A stretch of DNA of 48,135 bases from Chara braunii (lineage: Eukaryota; Streptophyta; Charophyceae; Charales; Characeae). A program made the position numbers and the translations under genes. Of this stretch, positions 9,689 through 20,887 are shown piece after piece; the stretch's first letter is position 1; each line of letters starts with the position of its first letter. The notes under the pieces were generated by a model, which saw nothing but the letters and a program-made list of their open reading frames with translations, searched no databases and had not been told where the DNA came from. Location: the NCBI GenBank assembly GCA_003427395.1, contig BFEA01000050.1, forward strand, positions 840,341 through 888,475. Reading direction: 5' to 3'.

Positions 9689-12230
9689 GAGCCTTTTCCG
9701 TACGTAATCGAGTACTATATTGCGATAATGAATGTTGAGTTGAAAGAAAAGGTTTACATATTAGTGGTCATGTTTGTGGAAGCTAACGAGTATGATATAA
9801 GGGTGTATAATCAAAGAGGAAGGAGGCTCACGGAAGCGTTGTGGAGGTGTCGGAATTGGGCAGAGACGATAGCTTACACCTATAAGAAAAAACTGAAAAA
9901 GGAGGGAAGGAGAGTTACCATGGGGATAAAGGCAAGGGAATACAGCGATGCCCCTAGTCCGCCTATTCCCCATAGTTACCTTGATGGAAGCAATTGGGAG
10001 CCTATGATAAATATGGTACTCAAGGCGCGATGTTGTGGGAGGTAAGTAATGAGTAAAGAAAGATGGATTTCGAGTGAGGAATTGGAAGTAAGGAGAGAGA
10101 AGTTTCTTTCAGGGAATAGACCACTGAAAGAAAAATTTGAAGTTGTCTGCACGTTGCTAAGTTCCTTAGGGAGGAGAGAACCGATTACATAAGAAGTTGA
10201 GACATACGAGTTAGTGGATAGTGTCTGGGAGCAGATACGTCTCTATGTGATGATCGTGTAATTCCTCGCAACGGAAGTGCAGGATGTGCGATTTTACTTA
10301 CCGAGCGAGAGGGAGTTCAATCTCTTCTACGGCCGATATTGGGAAAGAGTGAAAGAAGTGGTGGAAGATGAAAGGGATAGGTTGGCTTCGTCAGGCAAAA
10401 TCGTCGTCTAGAGCACGAGAATCACGATATTTGAGCGACTTTTTAAGCCCCCGACGCCCGACGAAGTAATGAGGGACGAGAACCAGAGAAATACGATTGA
10501 ATTCGTTCTGTGATATCGGGCCTCAAATGACCAGAGATGGTGATCTCCGATCCGATAACGGTAACGTAATTCGAGAAGGACTAAAATGGGAGCTTGCTCG
10601 GAAGAAGTTGAATGACTATCTCGATTATTGAGAGCATGGTCTCGGAAAGACTTGTACGCACTAGGGACTTCCATCTATAGGACGTTAAGGTGCCCTGAAA
10701 CTGGATTAATAGAGATAAGGAGAGGTGCCACGTGCGTTGAGGGGCAAGGAGGCGAACTTTATCTTGACACTGGCCTGTTCGGAATAGAAGGTGAACACGA
10801 AGTTCGAGACAAAGGAGGGAGGGTGAGAGTTATATTGAGAGCAGTAAAGAACTAGAGAGGTAAGTAAGGATCCTGATGAGTGAGATTTTGTCGTTCCGAC
10901 CCTGGTTTCCTTGAGGGAGGGGGCCTGGTAAGCTGAGTAGAGAGGAGGAGAAGCGGTTTCTGGACTCTTTGAACAAGTTGGCCGCGAGAAAGATTTTTCC
11001 TTACGTAATTGCGAGATACGAGGCTTTGAAGAAGCTTGGTTGAGGGACCGAATGCCTTTATGTGTTCACCTTCTACTTCATTGATATTGATGAGTACGAC
11101 AAGCGGATCTATGTGCCTAAGGACATGTATATAAAGAAATGGCGTGGTAGTTGTTGGGAACGGGTCGTCGGGATAGTCCTAGAAGAGAAGAGGAGATTGA
11201 AAAGGGACGGTGGGATTCATGTGTGGAGCATGGAAGTAGTGCCTTTTGAAGGGATACCTAAACCTAAACCTAGCATGGTCGCGCTCCAAAGGAATGGATG
11301 GGAGGCAATGGTAAAATTTGTACGAAGGATTAAAGACGATGACTCGACGGTCAGTAGCGTTGCTGAGACTGGAAGTGAGACCGAGAGCGATGCCGGGAGC
11401 AGTGACTGAAGAGGAGGAAGTGAATAGGGTGTCTTTTGCTGGAAGGATAAAGTCCGTCATTCGAATTAGGTCAACGAGATCGTTGGATGAACGAAGTTGT
11501 AGGCGTCTGCCGAAAAAATAATTGAACAAGAACGGCCTAAGTTGTTTGCGTTAGTGGTGACCGAAAGGCGGATAACCTATGACATGATGGTATGGTCCAT
11601 AGGATGGCTGAAGTACGAAGTGGAGAAAGACGAGATTATCCAAGAGGCACGGGCCCGCGTGTAAGGGGAAGGGACGAGAAGATTAATTCGCTCATTGAGT
11701 TGTTTCTTGACCCAATAAACGATAAAGTAGTGGAACTAGTGGATGGATACAAGGATTGAAACGGTTATGTACGGACAAGCAAGGACTCTTAGCACTTGAA
11801 GAGAGAGTCAAAAAGTTGGTTGTGATCTACAAGGAGGAAAGGGAAAGAATAATAAACTGGAGGGAGGAGTTTTTGGCTAAAAAAATTAGAAAAATCCGAA
11901 ACGAAGTAGAGAAGAAGGATGGCGAGCAGTCGTGGAGAGGCCAAAAAGTATCAATTGATTAGAGGAGCAAAGATGGAGGGATCTTTCGTGCGGGCTAGGG
12001 TAGAAGTGATACACAACGAAAGGTTGAGTCAGGAGGAGGAAGCTGAATCCGCTAGAAGAGCGATTAAAGAAGCAAGGATATGTGTCATCTGGAAGGTGGC
12101 CAACTGACTTCGATTAGCCAAGATTGAGATTCACACGATACCGTTTGAAGGGGAAGCGGTCTTTCGAGAGTGGCGAGAAACCATAACTGAGGCAAGAACA
12201 AAACTAAGAGAAGACGCCGGAGAGCTCGAA
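9689..12230 (+). repeat. Degenerate protein-level tandem domains within pre-gag ORF
   Basis: Copy A is about 9689-10040, copy B about 10190-10500, copy C about 10990-11400, and a partial copy D about 12000-12230. Shared features at comparable spacing include FPYVIEYY versus FPYVIARY (A, C) and NEYDIRVY, VQDVRFYLP and DEYDKRIYVP (A, B, C). GRYWERV and GSCWERV are shared by B and C, with a weaker W-x-x-A counterpart in A. IFERLFKPPTP, VVPFEGIPKPKPS and IHTIPFEG are shared by B, C and D. Similarity is visible only in translation, so the duplications are old. Confidence 0.5.
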
Positions 12231-12437
12231 GAGCTTTCTAACGACATAGTTGACGGAGTTTCGTTGAGGACTTTGGAAGCTAACTCGCGCTATTCGAAGG
12301 TTGTGTTGACCACTGCTTTAGTTGTAAGAGCTGAGGGAGAGAACGCTGACTTCGAAACATTGCAAGAAATACTAGAAGGATCAATCAGAAGGATCTTAAT
12401 TGCCTTGAACCGAGTATCCGAAACTTAGATAGGAAAG

Positions 12438-13579
12438 ATGGATACCGAAGGGGCTTATTTGACTTCGATAGGAGGTGACGTGAAAACACAAGAATCAAGG
12501 GCTAACAGCTCTGAGAGGAAGAAGGGCGTGGAGACTATAAACGATGCTAAAAAATTGAGGAAAGCATTAAGAGAGTTAGAGATTCGGGCCAAAGAGTTGG
12601 AAGGGCGTAGTGAAAAGGGCGAAGGTTGGAGGAGAGAGGTCTTGACTAGGCCCAGAGCGCCAAGGTTTATTGATTCAAGAGTTAGAGAGTCGTGGAGAGA
12701 AGTTCCCAGTGAGCCTTACAGAAGGAGCCCCTACTCTATAACGTATGTGTCAGACTCCTATGTGCCCCCTTTCTTTGGGGCCCCAGTGTACCAACCGTCA
12801 GCGCTGACCGAGATCCAAACAATCTTCACAGGAAAGAACGTCCCCGAATTCCTTGATGACTGAGAGGTTATTAGAATAAGAGAAGAATGGACTGACCAGG
12901 AGATGATTGCAAACTTCCTCCACCATACATCACCAAAGATAAACCGAGAAGTAAGGAACGTCATTCCAGGCGATGGTCATTGGCTGACGTTCAGGGGGAA
13001 GGTTATTAGAGTCTTCGCTTGTGATGAAATCTCCTACTCAGTAGAGGATCTAAAAAAAATGAAGAAAGAGGAAAGCCTGATAACGTTTGCGAGAAAATAC
13101 GAGAAGGCCTCGAATCCGCTGGTGGAGGGAGGATTAATGGGAGAACTGGAAAGATGCGGAATATTCCTAGGGTCTTTACCACGAGAGAGGCGTGAGATGA
13201 TTGTGAGGGAACTTCCCTTTAAAGGCGTGACGTTTGCGCAAGTTAAGGCTTTAGCCCACGAAACGGAGGGGCAAAGCGCTAAATCACATATCCTGAAAGT
13301 TCTCGATAACTGAGAAAGGGAGTAATTTCGGGGAGAGGAGGAGCAGGACTTCAAACTGAGGATAGAAAGCCTAAAGTGGAAGAGGGAGAAACAAATTCGA
13401 GCTCACCCAGAAAGGGAGAGTCTGGTAGAAGTGATGGTGAATGGAGGAAAGAGAATCGAGGAGATTGAAAAAGAAACGATGGAAAATGGGGAACCTCTAA
13501 ATGGTCCAATACCAAAGACAGTCGGTGGAAGTCTAGGGATGAGATAGAGGCCAAGAAACCGGAAAGACGAGAGGATGAA
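12438..13579 (+). pseudogene. Gag (capsid) of element 1, broken
   Basis: The start MDTEGAYLTS at 12438 lies a few bases after the previous ORF stops. An N-terminal charged, coiled-coil-like part (KKLRKALRELEIRAKELEG) leads to the capsid-like region, with FTGKNVPEFLDD near 12830-12860 and FRGKVIRVFACDE near 12990. A downstream segment is typical of retrotransposon Gag (FARKYEKASNPLVEGG, LGSLPRERREMIVREL). An in-frame TGA at 12861 and further stops from 13311 break it. The frame changes at about 13530, after which a helical coiled-coil linker leads into the nucleocapsid. The gag of element 2 shows a comparable pattern (FRDAMLKKFW, IEDLKNTKRD, FLEGEQYELIREV), so the two are distant relatives. 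Confidence 0.75.
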
Positions 13580-15118
13580 ATGGCGAAGGAGATGCAGACA
13601 TTGAAAGCAGCAATGGAGAAACTGCAAAGTAGCAGTCAGAGAAAGGAAGAACCGTCTGTCCGAGTCATTTCACGAATAGAGGGGCGGGAGAAAGGAGACC
13701 CTAGTCCAAGACGGACATGGAATGATAAGACTTGCATGTACTGTGGTGATGAAGACCACAGGAAGAGGGACTGTCATGTCATGCTAGATGCGCTAAAGAA
13801 AGGAATAATCGAATTAGATGATAGAAAATATGTGATGTGGGCAGACGAAGGAAAGTCCGTGCCCTTTTTGCCTTCGATGAAGATTAACGTTGATATCCGA
13901 AGAAGGAAAATGAATGAGGCGAAGGCTAAACAGGCGCAAACGCTTTTAGCAGCGAAGGTCTCAAGGGTAACCTTCGAGAATGAGATTGGTGAGGCACTTG
14001 AGAGCCCGAGGATGAGGATTTCCTCTATTAAATTTAAGGAAACGATGAGCGATAGCGAGGTTTTCGTCTGTACTCAAGGAGTTGGGGAGTCGAGTTACGG
14101 GAAGAAAGAGGATCCGGATCAACCAATGACGGATGAGCAGGTGGAGTCACCCAAGTCGCCCCTCAGGCTATCCCCTAGGAAAAGGGGGCCTAAGAGATTC
14201 CATTTAAAAAGCATGATGGACGAAGTGGACCTAAGAGAGTCATTAAGAAGAGCGATGGACATGCCCATCCCCATCACCCTTAAGGAGTTCATAGCTGGAT
14301 GTGGTCCCGCGAGAGATGAACTAATAGGAATGATGAAGAAAGCTAAGGTGTCACTACGAGAAGTGACGATCGTTAGAGACTCTAAAGTAGATGCGAAGAC
14401 TTCTATATTAACCGCGGAAAAAGGGATGGGGAGAGATGTAGAGACTGTTCAGGGTGAGAACAGTTACTTCTACGTTCTTGGTAGTGGAAAACAAAATGTC
14501 ACAGTGAATACATTTAGGATGGAAGTTATTGTAGATAATGGGTCTGAATCTACTATTTGCGAAGTTAAGGTAGTCCGGAAACTCAGGCTAGAAGTGCATA
14601 GGGGTGTTATCATGACCATGGTATCGGCTAACAAGTTGAGGCAACCCGCGCTTGGGGTATGTCATAAGGTCAAAGTGGTGGTGGCTGGAGTCGAGGCCAC
14701 CGTGTCAGTTTTCACCGTGGAACATTATTCATCAAAGCTAATCCTTGGGAGGACTTGGCTGACACATGTCAACGCCACCACTGAGAATAAGCGGGATGGA
14801 AGCCAGACAGTCACCATAGATGGGCCCGAGGGTAGCAGTGTTACACTAAAGACTGTGAATAAGTTTGACAAACGTCACAAGGTTTCCCTGCAAAGTAAAG
14901 GCCAACTGATGACGCGGAGTTGCCAAATGGTCCCTGAAAAACTCACCCTAGGGCCTCATAAAGTAAAAGAGAAGAGGATTGAGGTTGAAGATTTGGAGGA
15001 CAAGTATGTGGTAGACGGGACTGCTTATCCAAAAGAAAGCAATGACGACGAGTTTGGAGGGTGCATAAACCTGTCTTTTTTGAAGGAATTCTCCCACACG
15101 ACGGGCGAAAAAATATAA
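13580..15118 (+). pseudogene. Nucleocapsid zinc knuckle and aspartic protease of element 1
   Basis: This is a 512-codon open frame. It opens with a coiled-coil segment, then a canonical CX2CX4HX4C zinc knuckle at 13733-13774 (CMYCGDEDHRKRDC) that binds RNA during particle assembly. A charged linker follows. The retropepsin-like protease has VDNGSE at about 14531-14548; the usual D-[ST]-G motif has Asn after the catalytic Asp here. A matching LILGRTWL segment lies near 14737-14760. The frame ends at 15118, and RT-related sequence continues in another frame from 15120, after an A-rich run. I read that as an indel rather than programmed frameshifting, because nothing resembles a standard slippery site with the right shift. 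It is the longest intact piece of the element. Confidence 0.8.
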
Positions 15119-15119
15119 A

Positions 15120-17070
15120 ACTGTAGCCCAAAAAGTTAAACCGGGTGCAGTTAGTCGTGATAGGACTGGGGAAATAGGGATCACTGAGGAAGAGATAACT
15201 CAGATGATCAGGGAACGAAAGGTCGTTGAAGGGCAACGAATTACTGAAGAGAGGTTGAAGGTGATGGGCATAGGCGATGGGAATATAACCGAGGAGGAGA
15301 GAGATCTGATAATCGAGACACTAAGAGTTTGTAAGAAAGCGGTAATGTTCAGTGACGGGGAGAGAGGACGAATCGATCCACGGTATGCTAAACCCGCAAG
15401 GATCTATACGGTCTCGCACGTACTATGGAATGACGCAGGATGGAAGTGTGCTTGGAAGGAAAAGGAGATAATAGTGGACTTCCTGAAGGAAAAAATCAGG
15501 ACGTTCGTAGCTGAACCGTGTGAGAGTGTCTATGCAAACAGGTGGTTCTTCATACGAAAGTCGAATGGGAAGCTACGGTGACTACAAGATCTGCAGAAAA
15601 TGAATAAAGTCATGGTTAGAGATGTTGGGTCCATTCCAAATGCAGATCTCCTATCCGAGGGGTCAGTCGGGCGTTCGATTTACTATGTCTGCGATCTTTT
15701 CTCAGGATACGACGAGATTCCGCTGGACTATAGGGACCGGCACCTAACTGTGATGCACACACCATTGGGTTTAATCCAAATGATAGTAGTACCGATGGGA
15801 TAGACTAATGACGTTGCAGTCTTTCAAAGAGCGATGTTAGTAGTGTTGGGAGAGCTTATACCGAATTTAGTAGAGGTTTTCCTATACGACTTTCCGATCA
15901 AAGGACCGTACGAGAAGGATGAAGCTGAGGTGAGGCCTGGAGTAAGGAATGAAGCTGAGGTGAGGCCTGGAGTAAAGAAGTTCGTCGCAACCCACGCCGA
16001 CGACATCAAAAGGGTGTTAGTGAAGCTAGAAGATGCAAATCTCACTGTGAGTGGGACCAAAAGCAGGTGGGCGGTATCGTCCATTAAGATATTGGGTTAT
16101 ATCTGTGACAAAGACGGCAGACGACCAGACTCAGTAAAGCTAGAAAAACTTATGAAATGGCCTACTTCGCTCCGACATATTACCGACATACGTCAGTTTT
16201 TATGACTGGTCAGATTCTGGAAGAATTTTACAAAGGGATACGCCTAAAAAGCAAAACCGCTAAAAAGGTTACTGCGTAAAGGAATAGAGTGGAACTGGGT
16301 AAGTGAGCAAGCAGATGTGGTAAAAACCTTGAAAGATGAGTTTAAGCAAGAAGGGCAGGTCCTTGGAGTTCCTTACTTCGAGGACGAAGAAAAAAAACCC
16401 TTGATAGTGTGCACTGACGCCAGACCAGCATCTGTTGGCGGGGTCTTAGCTCAAAAAGACCCTAGCGGTAAGAAAATACTCCTCAGATTCGAAAGTAAAA
16501 CACCGAACACCACCGAAAGAAACTATTCTCAGTTCAAGAAAGAGGTTATTGAGGTGTTGCATTGCTTGAATGTCTTCAGACACCATATTTACGGACGGAG
16601 ATTCGTGTTGCGGGTCGACCCGACAGCGGTAGCTGCTGTATTGCAAAAGGATTTCTCTTTGACGGACCCCACGATAACTAGGTGGCGCATGCTCATAAGG
16701 ATGTTCAATTATGTGGTTGAGCGGAAATCTGATACTAAGAACTCGGTTGAGGATGGGTTGTCGTGGATCCCGCTGGAAGAAGGAAACTTGGTATCACCTA
16801 GAGTGGTCGATAAGTTTTTACAGATGGAAATAGGTTCGTTAAAGATGGAGCCTAGTACTCGTGGTGCCTCTTTGTTCCTAGGAAACCTCTATACTGGTAA
16901 GTACCACCGAATAGGGCAATATCCCATAGGGGAAATTAAGGTGGATGACAAGCTAAGGAAAGAAGCTCAACGATACCGTCTTAAGGCGAGTCACCTCTTT
17001 AAGAGACCACCTAAGAACGGTATGCTGATGAGAGTAGTCTGCGATGAGGAAGAGCGGAAAAAAATAATAG
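15120..17070 (+). pseudogene. Reverse transcriptase and RNase H of element 1, inactive
   Basis: The frame is constant but carries stops at 15579, 15801, 16203 and near 16243. Two of them fall where Trp is expected in this family (after NGKLR and after VVPMG), consistent with TGG-to-stop transitions. RT motifs seen are WFFIRKSNGKLR, VCDLFSGYDEIPLD (first catalytic Asp present) and HTPLGLIQMIVVPMG. The third motif reads VFLYDFPIKG: the first Asp of the usual xxDD box (15885-15887) is Tyr, which should abolish polymerisation. A 30-bp in-frame duplication follows at 15921-15980. RNase H follows with CTDARPASVGGVLAQ, FKKEVIEVLH, RVDPTAVAAV and SVEDGLSW, covering the expected acidic positions. Confidence 0.88.
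15921..15980 (+). repeat. 30-bp in-frame tandem duplication in RT
   Basis: GAAGCTGAGGTGAGGCCTGG plus ten bases is repeated directly at 15921-15950 and 15951-15980 with two differences at the end of the unit. It adds ten residues (EAEVRPGV motif twice) shortly after the damaged catalytic box. Confidence 0.9.
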
Positions 17071-18413
17071 CGGAACTTCACGATGGGATCGTTGGAGGGC
17101 ACAGAGGAGTAAAATGGAACTTTGAGAAGGTCTGAAACCTTTACTGGTGGGATGACTTATATAGAGATGTAGAATCCTACTCCAAAGGTGAATGGAGTGT
17201 CAGAAAAGAGTCGTAGTTAAATACAAGGAACCGTTGTTTCCTTCATATCCGACCACGATAGAACAAAAAGTTCACGTGGACTTGGTCAAGATGCCCAAAG
17301 GAGAAGGAGGAATGAACTATATCATTGATGTCAGGGACGACCTAAATGGATTCGTAGAAGCATGGGCACTGCGTCAGAAGATGGAGAAAGCGGTTAGCGA
17401 GTATCTGACAGAATATATCACCCGATATGGATGTGTTGGAAAGCTCGTCATGGATAGGGGGCCGGAGTTCATGGCTAAGGAAGTCCAGAACTTGCTCCAA
17501 AGAGCAGGAATCCGAGTGTCATTTTCCACGGCATACCACCCTCAGACTAACGCCCTTGTTGAGATGGGACATCAATCTTTAGTGAATACGCTCGCCAAAT
17601 GGTGCGAGGGAAAAGAGAAGAAGTGGCCAAAGTATTTGAGATTTGCATTATGGGCAGAAAACGTAATTGTTCGATCCACCACCGGGTACCCGCCCTACAC
17701 CTTATGGTTCGGGAGGCATTGCCCTTTACCCATAGATAAAAACCCTCGAGTTAGAGAGGAAGGAATACCTATTGGGAGCCTAGGCTTACTCTACGATTCT
17801 TCTCTGGAGAGGACGTGGACAGGGAAACTAGCAAACAGATGGATGGGGTCCTACCGCGTGATTAAAAGATTAGAAGGTGGGGCTTGAGGAGTTGGATGGA
17901 GCTAGATGGAAGGAACCGGTGTCCGGGGCGCGTTTGAAAGTATTTAAAGAACGATAAGAAGTCCGCCGGAATTCGAAGAAGGACAAAGAAAAGAAGAAGG
18001 TTGAAGAGGGGCCGGTAGAACCTTCAGAAGGGTCCTCGACAAAATTCATGAAGGAGCCTGAGTTGTTCATCTATGAGAGAGGATAAACTTCTAAAATACC
18101 TATAAAAAAGGGACGAGACAAAGTCTTAGGTGTTAGAAACAGCCAGAGAAACGATAAGAGGAAAACGAAACGAAAAATCTTAGAGTCAGTCATCCTAAGG
18201 CGAGAAAGGAAATGCAAGGTTCAGAAGACTGTTAAAGGCGGGATAGTCTTAGACAAAAGTGGGGATGAACGTCACAGCAAGAAGAAACGGCGGAAGGTTA
18301 AGAAACGATTAAGGGTCAAAAGGAAGACTATTAAGAAAAAGCGAGACAAAAAAAGAAGCGAGAGAAAAAAACCCGACGAAAGCGGTGAGGACAATCCTGG
18401 GATTGATTGGTAG
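17071..18413 (+). pseudogene. Integrase of element 1 with long basic C-terminal tail
   Basis: The HHCC zinc-binding domain begins ELHDGIVGGH (17075 on) and is broken by a stop at 17133. A one-base frameshift near 17190 removes one of the paired Cys contexts (ECQKR remains). The catalytic core has HVDLVKMP, VMDRGPEF and AYHPQTNALVEMGHQ, giving the Asp, Asp and Glu of the DDE triad in Ty3-like context. A second frame change near 17880 leads into DGARWKEPVSGARLKVFKE, the usual C-terminal domain end. Then comes about 150 residues dominated by Lys and Arg (for example SKKKRRKVKKRLRVKRK), ending at TAG 18411. I see no chromodomain. The tail could be a nuclear-localisation or DNA-binding extension; that is inference. 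Confidence 0.85.
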
Positions 18414-18478
18414 AGATAAGGACTAAACATTTCCTTATTTTTTCCCTTGATACTCCGAGATGGCTCGCCTGGGACGTC

Positions 18479-18495
18479 GAGAATGGGGGGGAAGC
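18479..18495 (+). promoter_or_regulatory. Polypurine tract of element 1
   Basis: GAGAATGGGGGGGAAGC lies immediately before the TG that opens the 3' LTR. It is purine-rich with a single T and would prime plus-strand DNA synthesis. It independently fixes the LTR start at 18496. Confidence 0.85.
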
Positions 18496-18563
18496 TGTTG
18501 TCGGGCGGCTTCAGCCTTACGTCGCTCTTTATGTCCTTGAAGATCACACTTGGAGGGTACCGG

Positions 18564-18721
18564 TGTCAAGCGCATCAGCTCCCACCTTTTTCGCAAGGGC
18601 GAGAGCTCTCCCGGCCATAGGGTTGGTCTGAATAAACTCTGACAACGTCAGTCTTATCGAGTCCTTCAATTCAACGAAAGAGTTGGACAGCGTCCGATGT
18701 TGAAAAACCCCGGTCCAGACA
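18564..18721. mobile_element. 158-bp miniature solo LTR related to element 2
   Basis: It begins TGTCAAGCGCATCAG and ends CCAGACA. It is flanked by CCGG on both sides (18560-18563 and 18722-18725). The 5' LTR of element 1 has a single CCGG at this point, giving an independent empty site. Its first 55 bases or so match the start of the element 2 LTR (TGTCGAGCGCATCGG, CTCCCGGCCAT). Its last 100 or so match the other end (TTGGTCTGAATAA, TCCTTAATTTAACGA, CGTCCGACATTGAAAA). It is an internally deleted LTR that kept only the two termini. Confidence 0.85.
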
Positions 18722-19462
18722 CCGGATCTACCGAATTTACCAGGTGAGTCCTGACCGACAATGATGGATTGAGATAGCAGGTTCATGCCACGAGTATTAA
18801 GGAAGACGCGTCAAGGAGAAGGCGAACCATGAAGGATGGTTGAGCATGGACACTACAGAAGACCGTCGCGCTCAAGGTGTAAAAGCGTGGGGGTTGTGGA
18901 AGAGGACATCATAGGCTTGAACAAGGCACAAGAATGGAGCGGCCAAATTTACATAAAATGTCGAGCAATGGGCCAGACAAAAACGGGCGCAGGACTCTAG
19001 GACGAGCCCTCGAGCGCATTAAGCAGCGATAGACACCGGAGTTCGTCATGGGATCAGTGTAGAAGGAGTTCGCTACTTAGGCGTGCCTAGGGCCTCGACG
19101 TTCAAACCCTAAGTAAAGTCAAAAGAGGGTTCCCAAGGCTAAGGCCGAGAAAGGGGTCTTCGGGCCGTGAACTTATTCCCGGGACCGAGGCTTGCGGAAA
19201 TTGACAAGGCCCTAGTACTTTTCATGTGGGGACCACAAGGGCTTGGGGAGGCTTGGGCCTAGGTTCGGAATGAGCCTTGGTACCAGGGCACTGCAAAACG
19301 CCCGGTACCCGACAAAAGGGGCCCATTCGCTGGAAACTCTTCGAGGACCGAAGCAGGCACCGGTGCAGGCCCAACAGAGCCACGGAACTGGAGCGCTGCA
19401 ACCTTGTCGGCAGCCCAGAGCACACGAAGGCGCTGGGGCACACCGAGAAGAGGGCCGCAAAG

Positions 19463-19470
19463 TATTTAAG
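19463..19470 (+). promoter_or_regulatory. Candidate TATA box in 3' LTR
   Basis: TATTTAAG is the counterpart of 3509-3516, in the best-conserved block shared by the two LTRs of element 1. Confidence 0.35.
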
Positions 19471-20887
19471 CCCAACCGGGCTCAAGAGCAGGACACTTCT
19501 CACATGCGTACTTACGGGCGCACGACGAGAACCCAGGGAGGGGAGTTGCAGTCGACATTTCCAGAAGGCTCCCGGACCTTGCGGGAGCTGCCAGCTCACT
19601 AACTAACAAGAGAGGCAAACTCTCAAGCGCATGAGAAAGTGAAGGGAGACACGATAGGTAAGGGAGGGGCGTACACGCAGCGAAATCAGCAGAGACGGAC
19701 GCAGTTGCACACACGCTCACAGGTCACGATCGGGACGCACGCAGTCGCGCACACCCACACACACGGTCACGCACTCAGGACAGAAACGGGCGCAGTCACG
19801 CGCACATGCGCACACTCGCATGCCCGCTCACAGGACGTGATCGGGATGCGCGCAGTTGCACACACACGCGCACACGGCTGCACGGTCGGGACAGAGACGA
19901 GCGCAGTCGCACGCACACACACACGCACACTCATTGGTCGCAATCGGGATGTGCCCAATCGCGCACACACGCGCATACGCCCTCGCGGTCGAGACAGAGA
20001 CTTGCGCAGTCCCGCACACACACACGAGGACGTGTACACGTACCCGCGCGCTCGGTGTCGAGCGCATCGGCCCCCGCGAGAGTGAGGGCCCTCCCGGCCA
20101 TGTCACGCAAGAATTTAAACAAAAACTATAAAGACAACTTGGGGACGACGCAAAACATTCCGCAAACCGCCGAGACGGTCGCGGATGCGACGTCCCTTTG
20201 CCGCTCTAGCCGGGTGCGCCAGCTGTACATCCCACGGTCCCCTACGATAGGACAGGTTCCCAAGAGGCATAAGCTTGTTTCCCTAAGGGGATGTCACCGC
20301 CCTTCAAGTTAGAGGCGTATCCCTACGGAGATGCTGACCCATGTGCGAAAGTTTTTAAATGCAGTTACAGAGGTGGGTCAACCGTGGGCGTTTGCTCGCT
20401 CGCTGTAGTATAGCTACGCACGATTAAAACGCCTACTGAACCCGGACGTCTTCCGTTCCTTAGGGCGTTGATCTCCTAGATATGAAGCGTACGTCGGTCG
20501 ACAAGGATGGTTTCAACCAACCGTGAAACCTCCTTGCCCCTTTAAACACAAGTCAAATGAAATTTATAGCAATCACACATGGTTGTACCAAAAGGAACTG
20601 TTACTTAGTCGATAGGAATGTATATTCCATCTGCAATGATAATCGAAAGAGTCAAAATCATCATTAGATATCCAAAATCAAAATAAAACTCGACCATCCC
20701 GGGTCTATCTCCACAAAAATCATACAACCGTCAACGAGGAGTTGGCTTTAGACAATAACATATATGCAACCGACATGGTAGTCGGACAACCTTAGTTTTG
20801 ACTCGATGAGATGCGCTGCCAAAGTTATTCATTCCATCCACCGTCGACCTAAGACTGAACACGCACACATCCGTCTTCATACGTTTC

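Larger units (their letters stand above)
7550..12428 (+). pseudogene. Extra pre-gag ORF of element 1, with internally repeated domain
   Basis: I do not recognise this protein. The start at 7550 (MSQYGEEYPVEF) is supported because the frame runs open to the MITE junction at 7615 and resumes in phase after it at 8511. Downstream, coding-like sequence continues with stops (for example at 8850, 9595 and 10043) and frame changes to a stop just before the gag start at 12438. The first part (8511-9590) contains hydrophobic helical stretches, then a very acidic run rich in Glu around 9370-9470. From about 9690 a domain recurs three to four times: a FPYVI-like start, a DEYDxRxY-like strand, a WERV helix, a basic RRLKRDGG-like turn, then PFEGIPKP-like and NGWEAMVK-like segments. 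An ORF upstream of gag is also known in Ogre-type gypsy elements, but I see no homology. A structural or RNA-binding role is a guess. Confidence 0.6.
18496..20055 (+). repeat. 3' LTR of element 1, left part
   Basis: This matches 2710 to about 4057 of the 5' LTR, apart from the 158-bp insert at 18564-18721 and its 4-bp duplication. It stops abruptly at 20055, where element 2 begins, and resumes at 34035. Confidence 0.9.

Noticed and set aside
15100-15125. Programmed frameshift between protease and RT at an A-rich run
   Set aside because: The shift needed is not the usual -1 and the copy is riddled with indels elsewhere.
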